NCBI GenBank assembly: GCA_964636785.1
Contig: CAZWVK010000071.1
Coordinates: 1-12,961, forward strand
Length of the DNA stretch: 12,961 nt
Direction: 5' to 3'
Origin: UBA6776 sp964636785
Lineage (GTDB): Bacteria; Bdellovibrionota; Bdellovibrionia; Bdellovibrionales; UBA1609
This document shows positions 7,030 to 12,961 of this stretch, piece by piece. Position 1 is the stretch's first letter. Each line of letters opens with the position of its first letter. The notes beneath the pieces are model-generated. The model saw nothing but the letters and a program-made list of their open reading frames with translations. It was not told the origin of the DNA and did not search any database. The translations under genes were made by a program, and so were the position numbers.

Positions 7030-7752
7030 ATGAGCGATATCAAAGTGATTGAGAGATACATTTATCCAATTAACAGCTTACCTGGTTTGAGACTTACAAA
7101 AATGGAAATCGATGAAAATGGTCTGGTGCTTGATCATCAATGGATGCTTGTGGATGAGAAGAATGAACTGGTGAGTTTAAAGCAAAGACCCGATTTAACT
7201 TTGTTTCGAGTGTCTTTAGGAAACTTTGTCGAGCTGACTTGGAAAGATGGAGACTCCATGGATTTTGGGCTATCGGAAACGGAAGGTGAGCCTATTGAAG
7301 TGAGTCTTTGGGATAAAAAGAAAAAGGCTCGTGAAGTTAGCGAAGAGGTGAGTGAGTGGTTCTCAAACAAGCTGGATCAGAAAGTAAAACTTTTGCGCAT
7401 TGAGGATGAGAGTTCATCAGAAGGGCGCCTTGTGCACATCCTTTCAAAGGCCTCACTGGATCTTTTGGATATGAAGGTTGGAAAGAAAACAGCGGTCTCT
7501 CGTTTTCGCCCCAATTTAATTGTAGATAATCTAGAGGCTCATGAAGAGGATGTGATCGAGGGCTTTTATATTGGAAAGGTTGAGTTTCATCTTGAGCGAC
7601 GTAAGAATCGCTGCCGGGTGATTGGGATCAACCCATTGACGGCTGAACTCACTGAGGAGCCAATGAAAACATTGAGCACTTACCGAAAAGAAGAAGACGG
7701 TGAAATTTATTTCGGCGCCTATTACACAACCAAAGGTGTTGGCACCGTCTAA
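7030..7752 (+). CDS. MOSC-domain protein, YcbX/mARC-like
   Basis: The protein has 240 residues. An N-terminal MOSC beta-barrel domain starts with YIYPINSLPG (10-19), the usual YP-x-(K/N)-S-x-x-G pattern. The MOSC domain follows, with RFRPN (158-162), a single cysteine C195 in KNRCRVIGINP, and a closing TLSTYR (214-219). In YcbX and mARC proteins the equivalent cysteine binds the molybdenum cofactor, and the proteins reduce N-hydroxylated compounds. Here the second, ferredoxin-like domain of YcbX is absent, so an external electron donor would be needed. Substrate and cofactor loading are inferred. Its ATG lies one base after the trpS stop, with AGGG about 8 bases upstream, so the two are co-transcribed. 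It is convergent with lpdA, with only 18 bases between the stops and no clear terminator. Confidence 0.85.
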   Translation: MSDIKVIERYIYPINSLPGLRLTKMEIDENGLVLDHQWMLVDEKNELVSLKQRPDLTLFRVSLGNFVELTWKDGDSMDFGLSETEGEPIEVSLWDKKKKAREVSEEVSEWFSNKLDQKVKLLRIEDESSSEGRLVHILSKASLDLLDMKVGKKTAVSRFRPNLIVDNLEAHEEDVIEGFYIGKVEFHLERRKNRCRVIGINPLTAELTEEPMKTLSTYRKEEDGEIYFGAYYTTKGVGTV

Positions 7753-7770
7753 TTCGACCGTCCTTTGAGT

Positions 7771-9174
7771 CTACATCTGTCTTGCGAGTTTATCGACCGC
7801 TAGAGCCGCTTCACGAAGAGTTTCTGAGAGGGTCGGGTGAGCGTGGAAGGTTCTCGCAAGGTCCTCAGCACTGCCCCCAAACTCCATCAAAACGACGGCC
7901 TCGGCAATCATGTCGGACGCTCTTGGACCTAAGATATGAACGCCTAAAACTTTATCGGTTTTTGCATCCGCAAGAACTTTAACGGTTCCATCGGTCATTC
8001 CCATGGCTTTGGCACGACCATTTGGCGTGAATGGAAAACTTCCCACTTTGTACTTCACGCCGCTCTCTTTGAGCTGCTCTTCCGTTTTTCCAACCGAGGC
8101 CAGTTCAGGCCAGGTGTATATAACAGAAGGAACAGTTTCATAATTCACATGTCCAGATTGGCCCGCTAGATTTTCAGCGACAGCAACGCCTTCTTCTTCC
8201 GCTTTATGAGCAAGCATGGGTCCTGGGATCAAATCGCCTATGGCATAGATATTCTCGACAGATGTTTGATAGTGTTCATTCACTTTTACAAATCCACGTT
8301 CATTCTTTTCAATGCCTAAAGTATCCAGCTTTAAGCCTTCTGAGAAGGGGCGTCGGCCCGTAGCCACTAAAACGTAATCACCTTCAAGAGTTTGAGTTCC
8401 ATCTTTCTTAGTATCAAAGCTGACCTTCACAGATTTGCCACTGGCCTCTGCCTTTGTCACTTTTACGCCAAGTTGAAATTCCATCCCTTGCTTTTTTAAA
8501 ACCGCAAGGAGGCGCTTGGAAAGCCCAAGATCGGTTGCTCCAGCAATATGGTCGGCATACTCAAGCACAGTGACTTTAGCACCGAGACGAAGCCAAACTG
8601 AGCCGAGTTCAAGACCAATCACGCCACCGCCAATGACAATCAAATGCTTTGGAACTTCAGAAAGCGATAAAGCCTCGGTGGACGAGATGATTCTTTTTCC
8701 ATCAAAATCAATTCCTGGAAGGGTGTTTGGAACACTACCAGTTGCGAGAACGATATTCTTCGTTTGTATGATTTCACTTTTTCCAGATGTGCTTAAGACT
8801 TCGACTTCCGTTTTACTTTTTAAACGGCCGATTCCGTTAAAAACCGTGACGTTATTCTTCTTCATCAAATAGGCGACGCCACCAGTAAGATCGGAGACGA
8901 TTTTATCTTTTCGCTGGATCATTTTTTTCAGATCAAGCTTCACTTTTTCGATCTCAACGCCGTGATCTTTCAGTTCGTGGGAAGCCTGATGAAAATGCTC
9001 AGAAGAATCAAGGAGCGCCTTTGAAGGAATGCAGCCCACATTGAGGCAGGTTCCGCCTAAAGTTTTGTCTTTTTCGACAATTGCTGTCTTTAGACCCAGT
9101 TGTCCTGCGCGAATGGCGCATACATATCCGCCAGGTCCAGAGCCAATTATTACAAGATCAAATGTATCTGCCAT
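7771..9174 (-). CDS. lpdA: Dihydrolipoyl dehydrogenase (E3)
   Basis: This flavoprotein reoxidises the dihydrolipoyl groups of the E2 subunit and passes electrons through FAD to NAD+. The 467 residues are standard length. The FAD-binding GSGPGG is at 11-16. The redox-active disulfide is C43-LNVG-C48. The NAD-binding GGGVIG is at 182-187, and the second FAD motif AIGD at 311-314. The C-terminal active-site pair H446-x-x-x-x-E451 lies in HAHPTLSE and acts across the dimer. All catalytic residues are present. The ATG follows the sucB stop by one base, with GGAG 7 bases upstream in the sucB end. Position in the operon makes it the dedicated E3 for 2-oxoglutarate dehydrogenase. It may also serve pyruvate dehydrogenase and glycine cleavage, which cannot be judged here. 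Confidence 0.97.
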   Translation of the reverse strand: MADTFDLVIIGSGPGGYVCAIRAGQLGLKTAIVEKDKTLGGTCLNVGCIPSKALLDSSEHFHQASHELKDHGVEIEKVKLDLKKMIQRKDKIVSDLTGGVAYLMKKNNVTVFNGIGRLKSKTEVEVLSTSGKSEIIQTKNIVLATGSVPNTLPGIDFDGKRIISSTEALSLSEVPKHLIVIGGGVIGLELGSVWLRLGAKVTVLEYADHIAGATDLGLSKRLLAVLKKQGMEFQLGVKVTKAEASGKSVKVSFDTKKDGTQTLEGDYVLVATGRRPFSEGLKLDTLGIEKNERGFVKVNEHYQTSVENIYAIGDLIPGPMLAHKAEEEGVAVAENLAGQSGHVNYETVPSVIYTWPELASVGKTEEQLKESGVKYKVGSFPFTPNGRAKAMGMTDGTVKVLADAKTDKVLGVHILGPRASDMIAEAVVLMEFGGSAEDLARTFHAHPTLSETLREAALAVDKLARQM

Positions 9175-9175
9175 T

Positions 9176-9661
9176 TTAAATCTCCAAAATCATTCGTGCA
9201 GGATCTTCAAGACACTCTTTCACTCGGACAAGAAAGCTCACACTCTCGGATCCATCAATGATTCGATGATCATAACTGAGTGCCAAATACATCATTGGGC
9301 GGATAACCACCTGACCATCTATAGCGACCGGGCGCTGCTCAATCTTATGCATNNNNNNNNNNNNNNNNNNNNNNNNNNNNNNNNNNNNNNNNNNNNNNNN
9401 NNNNNNNNNNNNNNNNNNNNNNNNNNNNNNNNNNNNNNNNNNNNNNNNNNNNACATCCCCAATAGGGACAACATCACCAGGTTGGGCTTTGATTTTTAAA
9501 ACTCCAGCTGTCTCGGCGACCACTTCCACACTGGCTTTGTCGGTCTCAAGAACAAGTAAAACGTCATCTCTTTCGACGTAGTCGCCATCTTGTTTTTGCC
9601 ATTCGCCGATTGTGGCTTCTGTAATAGATTCTCCGACCGCTGGAACTTTAATCGATGCCAT
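9176..9661 (-). CDS. sucB: Dihydrolipoyl succinyltransferase (E2), interrupted by assembly gap
   Basis: The E2 core of 2-oxoglutarate dehydrogenase transfers succinyl groups from lipoyl-lysine to CoA. Only the ends are present. The N-terminal lipoyl domain (about 69 residues) has the lipoylation lysine in ETDKAS. The last 58 residues carry the catalytic SYDHRIIDG and the usual ending FLVRVKECLEDPARMILEI. Between them lie 100 N, which hide the rest of the lipoyl domain, the linkers, the E1/E3-binding domain and most of the catalytic domain. Family members are about 400 residues, so roughly 250 residues are missing and the true gap is probably near 750 bases. The apparent open frame across the N is coincidental. 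The ATG at 9661 follows sucA by 11 bases, with AGGAG overlapping the sucA stop. Confidence 0.95.
   Translation of the reverse strand: MASIKVPAVGESITEATIGEWQKQDGDYVERDDVLLVLETDKASVEVVAETAGVLKIKAQPGDVVPIGDXXXXXXXXXXXXXXXXXXXXXXXXXXXXXXXXXXMHKIEQRPVAIDGQVVIRPMMYLALSYDHRIIDGSESVSFLVRVKECLEDPARMILEI
9353..9452. other. Assembly gap, 100 N
   Basis: Exactly 100 undetermined bases lie in the middle of sucB. A round 100 is the common placeholder for a scaffold join of unknown length. The flanking halves are both recognisable sucB in the correct order and strand, so the join is probably right, but the window's true length is larger. Confidence 0.98.
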
Positions 9662-9672
9662 TCGCTGCTCTC

Positions 9673-12432
9673 CTACTTTGATGTTTTTCCAGAAATTTGA
9701 ACTCCCAAAACCTTTTCCACAATTTCATTTTGCTCTTGAATGTGAACCTTGGTTGATCCTACGGCCGGACTTGCACGGTAGGATCTGCCAACATACTCCA
9801 CCTTGATCTTCTCTTTACCAATTTCTTCGAGAAGTTCTTCAATATATGGCTTAATGGTGGAGAAGGCTCCCATGTTTCTTGGTTCTTCCTGAGCCCAGAT
9901 CACTCTCTTTAATTTCGGAAACCCGCTGATAAACGGAGCAAGCTGAGTTCTTGGGAATGGATAAAGCTGCTCGATGCGAATAATAGCTTTATCAGAAAGA
10001 TCCTTTTCAGAATTGTCTCGAGCCTGATCTAAATCAAAATAAAGTTTTCCAGAACAAAGAACGAGTGTTTCAATTTGGCTTGGATCTGAGAGCTTTGGAT
10101 CCTCCAAAACCTCTTGGAAACGGCCTTCGGTAAAATCTTGATAAGATGAAACAGCCTTTGGATGTCTTAATAAAGATTTGGGCGACATAACAATAAGAGG
10201 TTTTCTGAAATCTCTTTTCACTTGTCGTCTTAAGGCATGAAACAAGTTCGCAGGGGTTGTGATGTTACAAACCTGCATATTGCCCTGTGCGCAGAGCTGC
10301 ATGTAGCGCTCAAGACGTGCGCTGGAGTGCTCTGGCCCTTGCCCCTCGTATCCATGTGGAAGAAGTAAAACAAGCCCTGAGTGCCTTTTCCACTTCATTT
10401 CTGCAGAACTTAAGAACTGATCGATAATGATTTGCGCGCCATTGGAGAAATCACCAAACTGCGCTTCCCAAATCGTCAGGTAAGTTGGATCCGAACTTGA
10501 GTTTCCATATTCAAATCCAACAACCGCCATTTCAGATAAAGGAGAGTTGTAAATAACAAATTCCCCCTTATCCGGATTGAGTTCGGAAAGCGGAGAATAT
10601 TCCGCACCCGTTTCAACATCAAAGTAAACAGCTTGGCGATGAGTGAATGTGCCTCGTTTGCAATCCTGACCTGAAATTCGAACGGGGGTGCTCTCCAGGC
10701 AAAGACTTCCATAAGCTAAAAGCTCTCCCATGGCCCAGTCGAATTTGTCATCGCGAACCATCTGCGCGCGTGCTTCAATGAGCTTTTCAATCTTTGGATG
10801 AAGATGGAAGTCTTTTGGAGGTGTCGTAATGGCTTTAAGAACCTGGTCGGCCACCTTCTTTGAGGTTTTTGTATTCACGGTCTTTTCAAAATCCTCAAGG
10901 CTCCCACGTCTGAGACCCTGCCATAGCCCCTGGAAGGCATCTGGCTTTGAGCTTTTAGGGCTTTTTCGCACCTCTTCAAGAATCCCTTGCAGATTGTCGA
11001 TGCGCTCTTTAAAGAACCCTTCCGATTCTTCTTCGCTTTGAACGCTTTGCTCATCCAATTGCTTTTTATAGATCGTTGCTAGAGTCGGATGATTCTTGAT
11101 CACCTGATACATCTTTGGCTGAGTGAACGCAGGCTCATCCCCTTCGTTATGACCATAGCGACGATAACAGATCAAATCGATAACAACATCCTGCTTGAAC
11201 TGCTGACGGAATTTGAGCGCTAGATTCATTGCGCGAACACAAGCCTCTGGGTCATCACCATTGACTAGAAGAATGGGCGCTTTGATCGCCTTGGCTGCAT
11301 CAGACGAGTAGCGAACCGAGCGAGCATCTCTTGGATCCGTAGTAAAGCCCACTTGGTTATTGATGATCACATGAACAGCGCCACCGACTGTATAGCCTTG
11401 AAGTTGTGAGAGCTGAAGAGTCTCCGCCACCACGCCTTGGCCAATGAAAGCAGCGTCTCCGTGAATTAAAATTGGAACCACCTTCTTGCGTTCGGTCATA
11501 TCATTTCGCGCGCGCTGTTTTGCACGAGTCATTCCCAAAACAACCGGATTTACGGCTTCAAGATGAGATGGGTTGAAGGCAAGAGATACGTGAACTTTTC
11601 CGTTTTTTGTGTTCTTGTCCTTCGAATAGCCAAGGTGATACTTCACATCGCCATCGTACTCTTCATCGATGGGGCTTGCGCCTTCAAATTCTGCGAAAAT
11701 AATCTTTAAGGCCTTGTCCATAAAGTTGGCCAGAACATTGAGGCGTCCGCGATGGGCCATGCCAATAACAACTTCCTCAACGCCAAGCAAAGCACCCTCT
11801 TCAGCAAAATGCTCTAGCATAGGTATAAGTGCGTCTCCGCCTTCGATGGAGAATCTTTTCATCCCAACAAAGCGGGTATGAAGAAACTTCTCCAAAGATT
11901 CTGTTCGAGCCAACTGATTGAAGATCTGTTTTTTATCTTCTTTACTGAGTTTGAAATGATCTCTGTTTTCAAGTTCATTTCTAAACCAGTCTCGCACTTC
12001 AAGTGGACACTCGGCCACTTCCGCAGTGAGGGTTCCGCAGTAAGAGCGCTCAAGGTGTTCAATAATGTCTTTGAGTTTTTTCTGAGGAAAGCCAACGTGG
12101 CTTGCGACTTTGAAACTCTTTTCCAGATCTTCGGGGCGAAGATTGAAGTTTTTGATATTAAAGGATTCGCCATTTTGAGGGATAAGTCCCAATGGATCCA
12201 GCTTCGCCTTAAGATGACCGTAATTTCTATAGTGCTCAATCAGCTGGTAAACATTAAGCTCATTGAGGGAAAAGCCTTCTCCACTGGGGGAGTGTAGCTC
12301 TTTCGCAAACTCAACACCTTCAAAAAAGCGGCCCCACTCGGGGCCAACGGACTCCGGGTTGGATTTGAATTTCTCAAAGAGGGATTCGATAAATTCAAGG
12401 TTTGCGCGATTCAGGTAGCTGAACTTTTCCAA
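9673..12432 (-). CDS. sucA: 2-oxoglutarate dehydrogenase E1 component
   Basis: This thiamine-diphosphate enzyme decarboxylates 2-oxoglutarate and succinylates the E2 lipoyl arm. With the start chosen here it has 919 residues, close to the family norm. The N-terminal E2-binding-type segment is (L/M)EKFSYLNRANLEFIESLF. Key motifs are GMAHRGRLNVL (224-234), GDAAFIGQG (325-333), the Mg/ThDP site NGDDPEAC (391-398), HNEGDEPAFTQP (428-439), THRQ (597-600), PLSEMAVVGFEYG (631-643) and WEAQFGDFSNGAQ (655-667). All are intact. I place the start at TTG 12430-12432, because GGAG lies 5 bases upstream and it matches the usual N-terminus. An earlier in-frame TTG at 12463-12465 would add 11 residues but lacks a ribosome site. 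It is the first gene of the sucA-sucB-lpdA operon. Confidence 0.96.
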   Translation of the reverse strand: MEKFSYLNRANLEFIESLFEKFKSNPESVGPEWGRFFEGVEFAKELHSPSGEGFSLNELNVYQLIEHYRNYGHLKAKLDPLGLIPQNGESFNIKNFNLRPEDLEKSFKVASHVGFPQKKLKDIIEHLERSYCGTLTAEVAECPLEVRDWFRNELENRDHFKLSKEDKKQIFNQLARTESLEKFLHTRFVGMKRFSIEGGDALIPMLEHFAEEGALLGVEEVVIGMAHRGRLNVLANFMDKALKIIFAEFEGASPIDEEYDGDVKYHLGYSKDKNTKNGKVHVSLAFNPSHLEAVNPVVLGMTRAKQRARNDMTERKKVVPILIHGDAAFIGQGVVAETLQLSQLQGYTVGGAVHVIINNQVGFTTDPRDARSVRYSSDAAKAIKAPILLVNGDDPEACVRAMNLALKFRQQFKQDVVIDLICYRRYGHNEGDEPAFTQPKMYQVIKNHPTLATIYKKQLDEQSVQSEEESEGFFKERIDNLQGILEEVRKSPKSSKPDAFQGLWQGLRRGSLEDFEKTVNTKTSKKVADQVLKAITTPPKDFHLHPKIEKLIEARAQMVRDDKFDWAMGELLAYGSLCLESTPVRISGQDCKRGTFTHRQAVYFDVETGAEYSPLSELNPDKGEFVIYNSPLSEMAVVGFEYGNSSSDPTYLTIWEAQFGDFSNGAQIIIDQFLSSAEMKWKRHSGLVLLLPHGYEGQGPEHSSARLERYMQLCAQGNMQVCNITTPANLFHALRRQVKRDFRKPLIVMSPKSLLRHPKAVSSYQDFTEGRFQEVLEDPKLSDPSQIETLVLCSGKLYFDLDQARDNSEKDLSDKAIIRIEQLYPFPRTQLAPFISGFPKLKRVIWAQEEPRNMGAFSTIKPYIEELLEEIGKEKIKVEYVGRSYRASPAVGSTKVHIQEQNEIVEKVLGVQISGKTSK

Positions 12433-12487
12433 CTCATCTCCATTTCCGAAAGATCGTTTTTGCAAAAGATCGATTTCGACTGCCTTT

Positions 12488-12517
12488 TTATAATTAAATT
12501 CAACTCATGTTATACAA
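12488..12517 (-). promoter_or_regulatory. Tentative promoter of the sucA operon
   Basis: On the minus strand TTGTAT (12512-12517) and TTATAA (12488-12493) are 18 bases apart. They would start transcription near 12480, about 48 bases before the TTG start. The TATAAA one base further is an alternative minus-10. The spacer is A/T-rich, so such matches are easily found by chance. Confidence 0.3.
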
Positions 12518-12597
12518 CTCTCTTTATAGTGAAGCAGATGGAAATGCAGCGCAACAATTAGCTTGAGTTGGTGATCTTTTGAAACCATAGTTAGGTG

Positions 12598-12961
12598 ATG
12601 AAAAGCGAAGAAGCGAGACTCGACTTTGGCTTTAGTAAACCTCCCGCGGAAGATAAAACGATGTTTATTCAATCCCATCTCAATCGCGTGAGTCGAAGTT
12701 TTGCATTTTGTATTCAGCAGCTCAATGAGCCCCTTCGTGAATGGATCGGTGTGAGTTACTTGATTTGTCGCCTCGCGGACACCATTGAGGACTCGGAATT
12801 TCGCAATAAAATCGAGCAGGACTTGGCTTTTGAATGGTTCAATGAGGCGCTCACTCAACCAAATCTTGAGCATTTTGATTTTCCACTTCATCTTTGGCCA
12901 CTAGAAGTCACGCACGGTGAGGAACTGTTGCTTAAAGACAGCGCAAAAGTTTTTCACTCCT
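12598..12961 (+). CDS. Squalene/phytoene synthase family protein, N-terminal part
   Basis: The first 121 codons run off the window. SRSFAFCIQQLNEPLREW (32-49), then YLICRLADTIEDS (54-66), matches the head-to-head prenyl synthase fold. The first aspartate-rich motif is D61-T-I-E-D65, which binds Mg-diphosphate of farnesyl or geranylgeranyl diphosphate. The NRVSRSF lead-in resembles eukaryotic-type squalene synthase more than typical carotenoid phytoene synthase. The product, squalene or phytoene, cannot be settled without the second aspartate motif. The start is uncertain. GTG 12595 and ATG 12598 follow an in-frame TAG directly and have no well-spaced ribosome site. An internal ATG at 12661 has GGAAG 8 bases upstream and would remove 21 poorly conserved residues. 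It is divergent from sucA across about 165 bases. Confidence 0.85.
   Translation, partial: MKSEEARLDFGFSKPPAEDKTMFIQSHLNRVSRSFAFCIQQLNEPLREWIGVSYLICRLADTIEDSEFRNKIEQDLAFEWFNEALTQPNLEHFDFPLHLWPLEVTHGEELLLKDSAKVFHS

Noticed and set aside
7735..7746. GGTG-TTGG-CACC hairpin as terminator of trpS-MOSC
   Set aside because: The stem is only 4 base pairs, it lies inside the coding end, and no T-run follows.
9029..9499. Plus-strand frame running through the N gap
   Set aside because: It is antisense to lpdA and sucB, and the N stretch merely contains no stop codons. It has no ribosome site or family resemblance.
9176..9661. A novel miniature E2 protein of 161 residues
   Set aside because: The centre is undetermined sequence, and the two ends match a full-length succinyltransferase.
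11859..12297. Alternative frames of over 120 codons on both strands within sucA
   Set aside because: They are shadows of the conserved sucA frame and lack start signals or recognisable motifs.
12505..12891. Minus-strand frame of 128 codons overlapping the right-edge gene
   Set aside because: It is antisense to the squalene/phytoene synthase-family motifs, which are clearly coding on the plus strand.

Overview
The window looks like ordinary chromosome from a Gram-negative bacterium with moderate G+C. A class A penicillin-binding protein and two proteins with Sec signal peptides imply a periplasm. The sucA-sucB-lpdA operon implies aerobic 2-oxoglutarate oxidation. The mix of genes and the many lineage-restricted exported proteins would fit Bdellovibrionota or a related former deltaproteobacterial group. 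That placement is an inference from gene content and is not proven by anything in the window.

Layout, left to right. Positions 1-46 may be the last codons of a plus-strand gene, followed by an A/T-flanked hairpin that could serve as a two-way terminator. A minus-strand gene (165-410) encodes a small coiled-coil membrane protein. A 230-base spacer (411-640) holds two palindromic elements. A minus-strand two-gene unit (4581 to 641) has a clear sigma70-type promoter. It makes an unusually long PBP1A-like peptidoglycan synthase and a translationally coupled exported protein of unknown function. A 510-base spacer (4582-5091) holds that promoter, a strong intrinsic terminator and a possible small or decayed reading frame whose stop lies in the terminator loop. 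Next is a minus-strand exported protein of unknown function (5092-5919). It is divergent from the plus-strand pair trpS and a MOSC-domain gene (6033-7752), which are one base apart. Convergent with these is the minus-strand 2-oxoglutarate dehydrogenase operon sucA-sucB-lpdA (12432 to 7771). At the right edge a divergent plus-strand squalene/phytoene synthase-family gene begins and runs off the window.

How the genes work together: SucA (E1), SucB (E2) and LpdA (E3) form one complex converting 2-oxoglutarate, CoA and NAD+ to succinyl-CoA. They are packed with gaps of 11 and 1 bases. The PBP polymerises and crosslinks peptidoglycan outside the inner membrane, and its coupled exported neighbour is a candidate accessory protein. 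TrpS charges tRNA-Trp, with no obvious functional link to the MOSC protein beyond co-transcription.

Assembly caution: sucB is interrupted by exactly 100 N (9353-9452). This is almost certainly a scaffold placeholder. The gene's middle, probably roughly 250 codons, is missing from the sequence rather than from the organism. I see no mobile element, CRISPR array, phage gene, tRNA or rRNA in the window, and no convincing new multi-gene system. The best leads are the PBP with its extra N-terminal module and coupled partner, and the short frame over the terminator at 4694-4864.
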